From NCBI GenBank assembly GCA_016281675.1, contig JAEEJD010000042.1, forward strand, positions 1 to 18,734: a stretch of DNA of 18,734 bases, given 5' to 3'. Shown here in pieces: positions 1 to 8,194 of this stretch. Position numbers and translations under genes: made by a program. Every line of letters begins with the position of its first letter. Position 1 is the stretch's first letter. Origin of the DNA: Lachnospiraceae bacterium. Lineage in GTDB: Bacteria > Bacillota_A > Clostridia > Lachnospirales > Lachnospiraceae. A model generated the notes under the pieces. The model was given only the letters and a program-made list of their open reading frames with translations. It searched no databases and was not told where the DNA came from.

Positions 1-1410
1 CTGTTTTACGCCAAGACAGGTATTTTGTCGACGCCGATCAATGTATGTTCAAAGTACATAGTCGTATTTATCATATTCGGCGCTTTTTTGGAACGCACCG
101 GTATATCGGAGCTATTCATCAATCTGGCAAATTGTATAGCCGGAAGATTTGCCGGCGGCCCGGCAAAGGTGGCCGTTATTTCTTCGGCACTGTGCGGAAT
201 GGTAAGCGGTTCTTCGGTAGGTAATACCGTTACCACCGGATCTGTTACGATACCGATGATGAAAGATACGGGATACAGATCGGAGTTTTCCGGAGCGGTT
301 GAGGCCGCGGCGTCCACGGGAGGACAGATCATGCCTCCCATAATGGGAGCCGCCGCATTCCTTATGGCCGACATAATCGGAGTTCCGTATTCGGATATAC
401 TGAAGAGAGCCGTCTTCCCGGCCGTTCTGTATTTTACCGGCATATTTATCGCGGTTCATCTTGAGGCGAAAAAGCACGGACTGACCGGAATTCCGGCAGA
501 GAAACTTCCGAAGTTTTCAAAGCTTTTAAAGAAGATATATCTGTTGGCACCTCTTGTGCTACTCGTTGTCTGGGTTTCAAAAAACATGATGACGATGCAG
601 AGAGCTGCCGCTTATTCAATAGTGGTTGCCATTGCCGTAGGTATCGTGGACGGATTCGTAAGCGGAAACCGTTTCACGCTGAAGAAATTCTTCGAGTCTC
701 TTGAGGCCGGAGGAAGGGGTACGATAACGGTAGGTGCTGCCTGCGGTGTTGCGGGTATCATTTCGGGAACGATCACTATGACAGGTCTTGCAAACGAGAT
801 GATCAACGCGATCGTAGCGGTAGCCGGAAACAAGCTCTTCATAGCACTGTTTCTGACCATGCTCTGTTGTATAGTGCTTGGAATGGGTGTTCCCACAACG
901 GCAACATACTGTATCATGGCGGCAACATGCGCTCCGATACTCACGCGTATGGGAGTTCCGATCCTTGCGGCACATTTCTTCGTGTTCTATTTCGGAATTG
1001 TTGCGGATATCACACCTCCGGTTGCACTGGCAGCCTATGCGGGAAGTGCTATAGCCAAATCCAATCCGATGAGGACGGCTGTTGCGGCAACAAAAATGGC
1101 CGTAGGCGCATTTTTGATTCCGTACATATTCTGCTTTAATCCCGAGATGCTTCTGATTGATACGGAGTTTTCAGGCGTGATAATGATATATATCACGGCC
1201 CTTTTGGGGATTGTCGGCGTTGCATCGGCATTGGAGGGATTCCTTCTTACCGATATGCTGATCATTGAACGTTTACTATTTACCGCGGGCGGTATTATGC
1301 TGATATTCCCGGGCACCCTGACGGACGGCCTCGGACTTGCACTCATCGCTGCGGGCGTGGTTATGCAGTTTATCAGAAAAAAAGGGAGAGCGACAGTTGG
1401 CTCCGTTTAA
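1..1410 (+). CDS. TRAP transporter permease, fused 4TM/12TM type (5' truncated by window edge)
   Basis: This is the C-terminal part of a tripartite ATP-independent periplasmic (TRAP) permease, the sodium- or proton-driven membrane component of a solute importer. The reading frame is open from base 1, so the in-frame TTG at 25 is internal and the true start lies upstream of the window. The roughly 470 visible residues are strongly hydrophobic with about ten membrane segments. They carry the glycine-rich DctM-like segments 'ALCGMVSGSSVGNT', 'GGQIMPPIMGAAAFL' and 'LGMGVPTTATYCIMA', typical of the fused DctQM family. The cognate binding protein is not visible and would normally lie upstream. The 3' end overlaps the following sensor kinase by 14 nt, which suggests translational coupling. 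The family is clear; the substrate cannot be inferred from the sequence. Confidence 0.92.
   Translation: MFYAKTGILSTPINVCSKYIVVFIIFGAFLERTGISELFINLANCIAGRFAGGPAKVAVISSALCGMVSGSSVGNTVTTGSVTIPMMKDTGYRSEFSGAVEAAASTGGQIMPPIMGAAAFLMADIIGVPYSDILKRAVFPAVLYFTGIFIAVHLEAKKHGLTGIPAEKLPKFSKLLKKIYLLAPLVLLVVWVSKNMMTMQRAAAYSIVVAIAVGIVDGFVSGNRFTLKKFFESLEAGGRGTITVGAACGVAGIISGTITMTGLANEMINAIVAVAGNKLFIALFLTMLCCIVLGMGVPTTATYCIMAATCAPILTRMGVPILAAHFFVFYFGIVADITPPVALAAYAGSAIAKSNPMRTAVAATKMAVGAFLIPYIFCFNPEMLLIDTEFSGVIMIYITALLGIVGVASALEGFLLTDMLIIERLLFTAGGIMLIFPGTLTDGLGLALIAAGVVMQFIRKKGRATVGSV
1384..1390 (+). promoter_or_regulatory. Shine-Dalgarno site that sets a TTG start for the sensor kinase
   Basis: GGGAGAG lies 6 nt upstream of the TTG at 1397 and inside the last codons of the TRAP permease. 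The longer in-frame possibility, a TTG at 1337, has no comparable site and would add about 20 residues of shadow translation from the permease gene. The 1397 start places a short basic cytoplasmic N-terminus directly before the first membrane helix. Confidence 0.6.
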
Positions 1411-3778
1411 AAGAGACAGAAAAACCGGAAGCAGCCTGTCCACCAAGATCTTTTTCATGGTGGAGGCGATCCTGCTTGTTTCAAGTATCCTTTTCTGCGC
1501 GGTATCCGTTTACAGAGCAAGGGACGGAATAAGAAAAGCCATACAGCAGAGAATGCTTGATATCGCGAATTGCGCGGCGGGCTCGATTGACGGCGATTAC
1601 CTTAAGACGCTTAAAAAAGAGGACGTCGGAAACGACGATTACAATGCCCTTTACAATAAACTCGCCGTTTTCAGGGACAATGTCGAACTGGAGTATATAT
1701 ACAGCATCAAAGAGGAGACGGAGGATAACTTCATCTTCACGATGGATCTCGATCAGGTCAGCCCGGCTGCATACGGGGACAGCGTAGAGTATACAAGGGC
1801 TCTTTCAAGCGCAGGGAAAGGAGTCGCCGCTGTTGACGAGGTTCCGTATTCCGACAAGTGGGGAGAGTTCTACAGTGCATACAGTCCGGTGTTTGATTCG
1901 TCAGGAAACGTTGCCGGAATCATAGCGGTTGATTTTTCCGCAGACTGGTTCGAGAGTCAGCTGTATTCTCAGATGAAATCGACTGTCATAAGCTATGTGG
2001 TCATTCTTTTGATCTCACTTCTCGTTGCTGCACTTCTTTCGGTAAGTATCGTCAGACCGTTTGTGCGTTATCAGGGTGAACTTCTTGAAGAAAAAGTCCG
2101 TGCGGAAAGCGCCAATCACGCGAAAAGTGATTTTCTCGCAAACATGTCCCATGAGATAAGGACACCGATAAATGCCGTTCTCGGGATGAATGAGATGATC
2201 CTTCGTGAAGGACGGAAAATGCAGGAGAACGGCCAAACCGATCCGGAAGACGAATCGGTAAGTAATATAGTGGAGTATGCGAGCGAGGTTGAGAACGCCG
2301 GGCATAATCTTCTTGCGATAGTTAATGATATACTTGATTTTTCAAAGATCGAAGCCGGACGGATGGATCTTGTGGAATCGCGTTACCGTCTGGGCCAGAT
2401 GCTCAGTGCGTTAAACGACATGGCACAGCTTCGTGCCTCCGCCAAGTGTCTGGAATTTTCGATGGACGCAGACCGGTCGCTTCCCGATGAGCTTTACGGG
2501 GATGAACTTCGCGTAAGACAGATATTCACCAATATTTTAAATAATGCCGTAAAGTATACCGAACGCGGATCGGTAAATGTGGTTCTTTCCGGACAAAGGA
2601 CGGAAGACGGAAAGGTCGTGCTTAAGTTTGCGGTTAAAGATACCGGTATCGGAATCAGGAAGGAAGACGCCGACAAACTTTTCATGAAGTTCCAACGCCT
2701 TGAGATGGAAAGAAACAGTACCGTTGAGGGAACAGGCCTCGGTCTTGTTATCACGCAGCGTCTTCTTGAGATGATGGACGGAAAGATAGAGGTTGAGAGC
2801 GAATACGGCAAGGGATCGGTATTTACCGTCACAATTCCTCAAAAGATCTTTGCGGATGTACCGATAGGTGATTTCCGTGACCGGAAGGAGAAAAAAGCTT
2901 CCAGCACCGGAAATTATCGCGAGTCTTTCCGGGCCCCGGATGCGAAGGTGCTTATCGTTGATGATACACAGATCAATATCGATGTTGTTGTAAACCTGCT
3001 GAAGGATACGATGATCCGGTTTGAATCGGTTAACAGCGGCGCCGAAGCGGTAGAACTTGCAAAGGAAAACAGGTATGATGTGATACTTATGGATCAGCGT
3101 ATGCCCGGAATGGACGGTACCGAAACACTTCACACCATACGTGCCACCACAGGTGGAGCAAGCGCGGACGTTCCGGTGATCTGTCTGACCGCCGATGCTG
3201 TCGTGGGTGCAAGGGAAAGGTATCTTGCCGAAGGATTCTCGGATTATATTACAAAACCTATAGACAGTCATTCGTTGGAGACGATGCTTGCAAAGTATAT
3301 TCCGGAAGATAAGATCGAACGGGTGAAGAAGGGATATGTTAATGAGGGTGAAGAGATATCCCGTGCCATAGAAAAACTCGAAGGCCTTAAAAGAGCGGGA
3401 ATGGATCCGGCGGCAGGGCTGAAGTATTGCGATAACAATGAGAAACTCTACAGGGAACTTCTTGTTGAATTCGTGACAAGTCACCCGGAAAAAGCGGAAA
3501 GTATGAAGAGTGGTTTTGAGCGAAAAGACTGGAAGGAATATTCGATATTCGTTCATGCACTTAAGAGTTCATCAAAAATGCTCGGGGCTTCACAGCTGTC
3601 AGAGACGGCTGCAAGACTTGAAGCCGCAGCCAAATCGGGTGATGCATTTACGATCGAAAAGGATCATGACGATATGATCGCCGCATATGAAGAAACAGCG
3701 GAAGTTATCGCTGATGTTATTCCGCTTCCGGAAGGTCGCGGGAATGAGGGCGATATACTGGAATTTGATCCTAATTAA
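1397..3778 (+). CDS. Hybrid sensor histidine kinase: Cache-like sensor, HisKA, HATPase, REC, HPt
   Basis: This is a membrane-bound phosphorelay sensor of 793 residues, counting from the TTG at 1397. A first membrane helix (about 17-39) and a second (about 195-218) bracket an extracellular single-Cache/PAS-like region of about 155 residues. Cytoplasmic domains follow in order: HisKA with phospho-His H252 in 'NMSHEIRTPINAVLG'; HATPase with N-box around N383, DTGIG at 415 and GTGLG at 445; a receiver with acidic pair D522/D523, phospho-acceptor D566 in 'LMDQRMPGMDG', T598 and K620; and a C-terminal HPt with H720 in 'FVHALKSSSKMLGA'. All phosphotransfer residues are present, so the His-Asp-His chain appears competent, but no output regulator is encoded nearby. 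The overlap with the TRAP permease suggests it senses or controls that transporter's solute; this is inference. No hairpin terminator follows it. Confidence 0.93.
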   Translation: MAPFKRDRKTGSSLSTKIFFMVEAILLVSSILFCAVSVYRARDGIRKAIQQRMLDIANCAAGSIDGDYLKTLKKEDVGNDDYNALYNKLAVFRDNVELEYIYSIKEETEDNFIFTMDLDQVSPAAYGDSVEYTRALSSAGKGVAAVDEVPYSDKWGEFYSAYSPVFDSSGNVAGIIAVDFSADWFESQLYSQMKSTVISYVVILLISLLVAALLSVSIVRPFVRYQGELLEEKVRAESANHAKSDFLANMSHEIRTPINAVLGMNEMILREGRKMQENGQTDPEDESVSNIVEYASEVENAGHNLLAIVNDILDFSKIEAGRMDLVESRYRLGQMLSALNDMAQLRASAKCLEFSMDADRSLPDELYGDELRVRQIFTNILNNAVKYTERGSVNVVLSGQRTEDGKVVLKFAVKDTGIGIRKEDADKLFMKFQRLEMERNSTVEGTGLGLVITQRLLEMMDGKIEVESEYGKGSVFTVTIPQKIFADVPIGDFRDRKEKKASSTGNYRESFRAPDAKVLIVDDTQINIDVVVNLLKDTMIRFESVNSGAEAVELAKENRYDVILMDQRMPGMDGTETLHTIRATTGGASADVPVICLTADAVVGARERYLAEGFSDYITKPIDSHSLETMLAKYIPEDKIERVKKGYVNEGEEISRAIEKLEGLKRAGMDPAAGLKYCDNNEKLYRELLVEFVTSHPEKAESMKSGFERKDWKEYSIFVHALKSSSKMLGASQLSETAARLEAAAKSGDAFTIEKDHDDMIAAYEETAEVIADVIPLPEGRGNEGDILEFDPN

Positions 3779-3787
3779 AATTTTTTG

Positions 3788-3817
3788 TTGACAATTAATC
3801 GGGCCCTGTGATATAAG
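3788..3817 (+). promoter_or_regulatory. Sigma-A type promoter of the T-box/ABC operon
   Basis: A perfect -35 TTGACA (3788-3793) is followed after 18 nt by an extended -10, TG-A-TATAAG (TATAAG at 3812-3817). Transcription would begin near 3824, directly before the T-box stem I. It starts only 10 bases after the sensor kinase stop codon. Confidence 0.85.
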
Positions 3818-3823
3818 TTAACA

Positions 3824-4093
3824 AAACCGATGAGAAAGAGTAGTAGGTACTGTCACTTCTTTAAAGAGAGTCGCAGGCGGTGGGATTGCGATAAAGAATA
3901 CAGGTCCGAATGGACTTTCGAGGGCGAACGGAAAGCCGTAAGGTGAGTATGGGAGACGGAGCAGACACTTCGTAAACAAAGTCAGCATATGTTGGTATGC
4001 GTTGAGTGGATGCGAAAGCATCAAGCCGGGTGGCACCGCAGGATATTTCATCCTGTCCCAGCACTTAAGTGATGTGGGACAGGATTTTTTATT
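3824..4093 (+). ncRNA. T-box riboswitch leader, tryptophan-specific (UGG specifier)
   Basis: A tRNA-sensing transcription attenuator. Visible elements are a GATGA K-turn (3829-3833); specifier stem GAAAG (3834-3838) pairing with CTTTC (3915-3919); 5' loop-E AGTA (3839-3842) facing GAA (3908-3910); specifier codon TGG at 3911-3913 followed by a purine; upper helix TTCTTTA pairing with TAAAGAA; distal-loop AGAGAG (3865-3870) and GGCGGTGGGA (3876-3885); a GATGC-GAAA-GCATC hairpin (4009-4022); and the T-box TGGCACCGC at 4031-4039. The T-box UGGC would pair with a tRNA ending GCCA, in agreement with the G discriminator known for bacterial tRNA-Trp. The antiterminator pairing CAGGAT (4039-4044) with ATCCTG (4050-4055) competes with the terminator. 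Uncharged tRNA-Trp should therefore switch on the downstream importer. Confidence 0.95.
4050..4093 (+). terminator. Conditional terminator of the T-box leader
   Basis: ATCCTGTCCCA (4050-4060) is perfectly complementary to TGGGACAGGAT (4075-4085), with an inner CACTT/AAGTG pairing, and is followed by a run of T residues (4085-4090). Its 5' arm is shared with the antiterminator, so it forms when tRNA-Trp is charged. Confidence 0.93.
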
Positions 4094-4164
4094 GCCATGA
4101 AGCAGAATCCCAACCATGTCTTAGCCAACAAAACTTTTTAACAAAAGAAAAGGAGACAAAGACA

Positions 4165-5253
4165 ATGAAGAAGATGATGAAGAAAGCAGCAGCATTAATT
4201 ATGACAGCTGCGATCGCAACAGGACTTGCGGGATGCGCCGGAGCATTACCCGATAATGCCAAGGTATCGGTTGATGTCGCGGAAGCGGCAGATGCAGCGG
4301 GAGATGCAGTCCAGACATTCAAGGTTGGTATATGCAACTATGTTGACGATGCATCGCTCAATCAGATCGTCGACAATATCAAGGCACAGCTTGAGACGAT
4401 CGGAAAAGAGAGCAATGTTAAGTTTGAGATCGAATACGACAACTGTAACGCGGACCCCAACGTCCTTAACCAGATCGTTGCCAACTTTATCGCCGACGAT
4501 GTGGATCTTATGATCGGTGTCGCTACCCCCGTTGCAATGACGATGCAGAGCCTCACGGAAGGAAAGAACATTCCGGTTGTGTTTGCGGCGGTATCGGATC
4601 CCGAAGGGGCAGGACTTGTTGCATCAAACGATGCACCGGGCGGAAATATCACAGGAACAAGTGATTACCTTGACACAAACGCGATAATGAACCTTATATT
4701 TGCCAACAATCCGGATGCGAAGAAGATCGGTCTTCTCTACGATATAGGCCAGGACGCAAGCACGGCGCCTATTGAAGCGGCAAAGAAGTATCTTGACGAC
4801 AAGGGTGTTGAGTACGTTGAGCATACGGGAACAAATGTTGATGAGATCGTTCTTGCGGCACAGGCTATGGTTGCCGACGGAGTGGATGCGATATTCACAC
4901 CTACCGACAATACGGTTATGACGGCTGAACTGTCAATATACGAGATCCTTTCAAAGGCAGGTATTCCTCATTATACGGGAGCGGATTCGTTCGCACTCAA
5001 CGGAGCATTCCTCGGATACGGTGTTGACTATGCAAACCTCGGTGTTGAGACGGCAAATATGGTAAAAGGCATCCTCGTTGACGGAAACGATCCCGCCAAG
5101 ACACCCGTTATGACTTTTGACAACGGAACTGCAACGATCAACACAGACATCTGCAAAGAACTCGGTCTTAACTATGATGAACTTAACAAGGTGTTTGAGC
5201 CTTACTGCCTGAGAATCCAGGAGATAACAACAGCGGAGAGTTTTGAACAATGA
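4165..5253 (+). CDS. trpX: ABC importer substrate-binding lipoprotein, probable tryptophan importer TrpX
   Basis: A surface-anchored solute-binding protein of 362 residues, of the ABC_sub_bind (PF04392) type judging by its overall pattern. The start is the ATG at 4165, preceded by AAAGGAG (4149-4155); an upstream in-frame extension would run into the terminator hairpin and is rejected. The N-terminus has Lys residues, a hydrophobic core and lipobox L21-A22-G23-C24, so Cys24 should be lipidated after cleavage. The rest is a two-lobed periplasmic-binding fold ('VVFAAVSDPEGAGLV', 'ITGTSDYLDTNA', 'FTPTDNTV'). The next gene starts inside its stop codon (ATGA). The Trp T-box upstream is the main ground for assigning tryptophan; without it the gene would only be called an amino acid or purine-type ABC binding protein. 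Confidence 0.88.
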   Translation: MKKMMKKAAALIMTAAIATGLAGCAGALPDNAKVSVDVAEAADAAGDAVQTFKVGICNYVDDASLNQIVDNIKAQLETIGKESNVKFEIEYDNCNADPNVLNQIVANFIADDVDLMIGVATPVAMTMQSLTEGKNIPVVFAAVSDPEGAGLVASNDAPGGNITGTSDYLDTNAIMNLIFANNPDAKKIGLLYDIGQDASTAPIEAAKKYLDDKGVEYVEHTGTNVDEIVLAAQAMVADGVDAIFTPTDNTVMTAELSIYEILSKAGIPHYTGADSFALNGAFLGYGVDYANLGVETANMVKGILVDGNDPAKTPVMTFDNGTATINTDICKELGLNYDELNKVFEPYCLRIQEITTAESFEQ

Positions 5254-6155
5254 TACCTTTATTACAGACTGCTTTAGAACTCGGACTGATCAGTTCACTT
5301 ACCGTACTCGCACTGTTTTTGAGCTATTCGATGCTCAACGTGTGTGATCTTTCGACCGACGGGTGCTTCACCCTCGGCGCCACGGTAGGGGCCGTAGTAG
5401 CTCTTTCCGGACACCCGTATATGTCGATCTTTGCGGCGATGTTTGCGGGAGTGATATCCGGATTCATCACGGCTTTTCTTCAGACGAAGATGGGCGTTGA
5501 CAGCCTTCTTGCCGGGATAATAATGAATACCGCGCTTTATTCGGTCAATATCGGCATCATGGGAGGAAGTTCGCTTCTTAACATGAACAAGACCGAAACG
5601 GTGTTTACAAAAATGCAGTCTGTGATTGACAGAATCTGTCCGCTTGAGATCAACAAACTCATAATTGCCACAACCGCAGTCATTGCGGTTGCGGCATTTC
5701 TGTATCTTTTCTTAAAGACAAGGATAGGCCTTGCGATAAGGGCAACGGGAAACAATCCCGATATGGTTCGTTCATCATCGATCAATCCGGTCATGACAAC
5801 GATCATAGGGCTTTGTGTATCCAACTCATTTACGGCTCTTTCGGGATGCCTTCTTGCACAGTCGCAAAAATCGGTCAATATAGACATCGGATCGGGAATG
5901 GTCACGATCGCTCTGGCATCCCTTCTTATCGGACAGACGTTCATAAGGAGCAGGAGAATGGGCTTTAAGATAGCGGGAACGGTTGTCGGAGCGTTTGTAT
6001 TCCGACTTGTTTATACAATCGCACTCCGGTTCAACATGCCGGCATATATGTTAAAACTTGTATCATCCGTTATCGTCATTCTTGCGATATCGGGGCCTTA
6101 TCTTAAGAGCAGATATCCCGAACTTGCCCGGAGATTGGAGAAGAAGAAATGCTGA
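5250..6155 (+). CDS. trpY: ABC importer permease, probable TrpY
   Basis: An inner-membrane permease of 301 residues, of the branched-chain/ribose type (BPD_transp_2), with about eight hydrophobic segments and few charged loops. The segment 'IRATGNNPDMVRSSSINP' matches the cytoplasmic coupling region of this family, where the ATPase docks. The ATG overlaps the stop codon of the binding protein (ATGA) and GGAG sits about 10 nt upstream; its own 3' end overlaps the ATPase gene by 7 nt. This arrangement shows a single translationally coupled importer operon under the T-box leader. Family assignment is secure; tryptophan specificity is inferred from the riboswitch. Confidence 0.88.
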   Translation: MIPLLQTALELGLISSLTVLALFLSYSMLNVCDLSTDGCFTLGATVGAVVALSGHPYMSIFAAMFAGVISGFITAFLQTKMGVDSLLAGIIMNTALYSVNIGIMGGSSLLNMNKTETVFTKMQSVIDRICPLEINKLIIATTAVIAVAAFLYLFLKTRIGLAIRATGNNPDMVRSSSINPVMTTIIGLCVSNSFTALSGCLLAQSQKSVNIDIGSGMVTIALASLLIGQTFIRSRRMGFKIAGTVVGAFVFRLVYTIALRFNMPAYMLKLVSSVIVILAISGPYLKSRYPELARRLEKKKC

Positions 6156-6946
6156 AGATAGATAACATCCACAAAACATTCAATCCCGGGACCGTAAACG
6201 AGAAAAAGGCACTCTGCGGCTTGTCACTTACGGTAAACGACGGCGATTTCATTTCGATAATAGGAGCCAACGGTGCAGGAAAATCAACGCTTTTCAATGC
6301 GATAGCGGGGACATTTCTGACCGACTCGGGAAGCATAATCCTTGACGGGGAAGATATAACGCTTACACCCGAACATATCCGGGCCAGATCCATCGGACGG
6401 CTGTTTCAGGATCCGTTAAAGGGCACCGCTCCCGATATGAGCATAGAGGAAAACCTTGCTCTGGCGGCGGGAAGCGGAGGTTGGCTTTCGCGGATTTCGA
6501 AAAAGGACAGGAAGGCGCTTCGGGAGAAAGTAGCTCTTCTTGACATGGGACTTGAAGACCGCATGGACAGCCCCGTGGGACTTCTTTCGGGAGGCCAGAG
6601 ACAGGCGCTTACGCTTATGATGGCAACGATCAATCCCCCGAAACTGCTCCTTCTCGATGAGCACACGGCGGCACTCGATCCGGAAGCGAGCGCAAAGGTA
6701 ATGCAACTTACAGAGCGTATCGCAAGCGAAAATCATCTGACATGCCTTGTCATCACTCATAACATGCAGTCGGCTCTCACCCAGGGAAACAGGACACTTA
6801 TGATGGATGAAGGAAACATCATATTCGATATGGACAGGCAAGAGAGGGCGGGGATGAACGTCGAGGACCTTCTCGAAAAGTTCAGGGCCAGAAGCGGACG
6901 CGCCCTTGATAACGACAGGATGCTGCTTACCGACGACGGAAAATGA
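6149..6946 (+). CDS. trpZ: ABC importer ATP-binding protein, probable TrpZ
   Basis: The cytoplasmic ATPase that drives the importer, 265 residues. Walker A is GANGAGKST (39-47), the Q-loop glutamine is Q87, the signature LSGGQ is at 146-150, Walker B is LLLLDE (166-171, catalytic E171), a D-loop 'ALDP' follows and the H-loop histidine is H204. All motifs are intact, so it should be active. GGAG at 6137-6140 lies 8 nt before the ATG. It is the last gene of the T-box operon and is followed by a terminator at 6981-7032. Only one ATPase is encoded, consistent with a homodimer. Confidence 0.9.
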   Translation: MLKIDNIHKTFNPGTVNEKKALCGLSLTVNDGDFISIIGANGAGKSTLFNAIAGTFLTDSGSIILDGEDITLTPEHIRARSIGRLFQDPLKGTAPDMSIEENLALAAGSGGWLSRISKKDRKALREKVALLDMGLEDRMDSPVGLLSGGQRQALTLMMATINPPKLLLLDEHTAALDPEASAKVMQLTERIASENHLTCLVITHNMQSALTQGNRTLMMDEGNIIFDMDRQERAGMNVEDLLEKFRARSGRALDNDRMLLTDDGK

Positions 6947-6969
6947 TAATCGGACGGTAAAAAAATGAC

Positions 6970-6998
6970 TTGTTAATCATGCGGAATCAGAATAAAAT
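6970..6998 (+). promoter_or_regulatory. Putative promoter of the DUF362/thioredoxin cassette
   Basis: TTGTTA (6970-6975) and TAAAAT (6993-6998) are separated by 17 nt, a plausible sigma-A promoter. Its -10 box lies inside the 5' arm of the preceding terminator. A transcript starting near 7005 would lack that arm and so would escape termination at 7024-7029. This is inferred from sequence only. Confidence 0.5.
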
Positions 6999-7032
6999 CA
7001 CATTATAGTGTGTTCTGTTCCGCTTTTTTATT
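6981..7032 (+). terminator. Rho-independent terminator after the ABC importer operon
   Basis: GCGGAA (6981-6986), a one-base bulge and CAGAA (6988-6992) pair with TTCTGTTCCGC (7013-7023). An inner CAC/GTG pairing and a six-T tract at 7024-7029 complete it. It separates the Trp importer from the redox cassette. Confidence 0.8.
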
Positions 7033-7045
7033 TGAAAGGGTTCTT

Positions 7046-8170
7046 ATGGAAAGATCAAAAGTATATTTCACGGATTTTCGTACGGTACTCGAAGTCAGTC
7101 TAACCAAGAAGCTTCAGAAACTTATCAGGATGGCCGGTATCGGATCGATCGACATGGACGGAAAGTTTGTTGCAATCAAGATGCATTTCGGTGAACTCGG
7201 CAATCTTGCATACCTTCGTCCGAACTATGCCAAAGCCGTTGCGGATGTAATCAAAGAGAACGGAGGAATGCCTTTTCTGACAGACTGCAATACGCTGTAT
7301 CCCGGCAGCCGCAAGAATGCTCTCGAGCATCTTGACTGTGCGAACATAAACGGATTCAATACGGTGACAACGGGATGCCAGATACTGATCGGTGACGGGC
7401 TTCGCGGTACAGATGATGTTGTCGTTCCGATACCGAACGGAGAGTACTGTAAGGAAGCTTATATCGGCAGGGCCGTAATGGATGCGGATATAATAATATC
7501 ATTGAATCACTTCAAGGGTCATGAGCAGGCCGGATTCGGCGGTGCTATCAAGAACATCGGAATGGGCTGCGGAAGCCGTGCCGGTAAGATGCACCAGCAT
7601 AACAGCGGACATCCTCATGTGATCACCGAGAAGTGCAGAGGCTGCAAGAGATGCACCATGGAGTGCGGATCGGATGCGTTCGTGTATAAGGATGGCAAGG
7701 CATGGATCGATCCCGAGAAGTGCAAAGGATGCGGAAGATGTATCGGAGCGTGTGCTTTTGATGCAATTGAGAACGATAACTGGGATGCGGCAGAGATGCT
7801 CGGACGCCGTGTGGCGGAATATACATTGGCGGTAGTTAACAACAGGCCGCATTTTCATATCAGCCTTATAACCGATGTTTCACCGAACTGTGACTGTCAC
7901 GGAGAGAATGACGCACCGATCCTTCCCGATATCGGAATGCTCGCATCATTCGACCCGGTGGCTCTTGATATGGCGTGCGTTGATCTTTGTCAGAAGGCGG
8001 AACCCATAAGAAACAGTCAGCTCGGTGACAATATGGCTTCTCCCGGGTTCCATGATCACGGAGATGTGTTCAAGAACAGCAACCATAACACATCATGGAA
8101 AGAATGCCTGGAACACGCGGAGAAGATTGGAATAGGAACAAGACAGTACGAACTGATAACAATGAAATGA
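7046..8170 (+). CDS. DUF362 domain protein with two [4Fe-4S] ferredoxin motifs
   Basis: A cytoplasmic iron-sulfur protein of 374 residues. The N-terminal and C-terminal parts match the DUF362 family ('MHFGELGNLAYLRPNY', 'NHFKGHEQAGFGGAIKNIGM', 'SFDPVALDMACVDLC'). They flank two bacterial ferredoxin motifs: C197-x2-C200-x2-C203-x3-C207 and C226-x2-C229-x2-C232-x3-C236, able to hold two [4Fe-4S] clusters. A further CDCH at 282-285 could bind metal. The chosen ATG has GAAAGGG 5 nt upstream; a longer frame from 7010 would begin in the terminator. The family's biochemical role is not established. The thioredoxin gene begins 24 nt after its stop, suggesting a thiol/iron-sulfur redox role. Confidence 0.9.
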   Translation: MERSKVYFTDFRTVLEVSLTKKLQKLIRMAGIGSIDMDGKFVAIKMHFGELGNLAYLRPNYAKAVADVIKENGGMPFLTDCNTLYPGSRKNALEHLDCANINGFNTVTTGCQILIGDGLRGTDDVVVPIPNGEYCKEAYIGRAVMDADIIISLNHFKGHEQAGFGGAIKNIGMGCGSRAGKMHQHNSGHPHVITEKCRGCKRCTMECGSDAFVYKDGKAWIDPEKCKGCGRCIGACAFDAIENDNWDAAEMLGRRVAEYTLAVVNNRPHFHISLITDVSPNCDCHGENDAPILPDIGMLASFDPVALDMACVDLCQKAEPIRNSQLGDNMASPGFHDHGDVFKNSNHNTSWKECLEHAEKIGIGTRQYELITMK

Positions 8171-8194
8171 GTTTATAGAATAGGGAGGAAAAAC

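Noticed and set aside
2537..3556. A 339-codon open frame on the minus strand inside the hybrid kinase
   Set aside because: It lies wholly opposite a gene with clear domains, its translation has no recognisable domain, and it has no ribosome binding site I can see.
4069..4164. A longer N-terminus for the ABC binding lipoprotein
   Set aside because: It would begin inside the T-box terminator; the ATG at 4165 has a good Shine-Dalgarno site and yields a proper lipoprotein signal.
7010..7045. A longer N-terminus for the DUF362 protein
   Set aside because: It would start within the terminator hairpin and lacks a ribosome binding site; the ATG at 7046 has GAAAGGG upstream.
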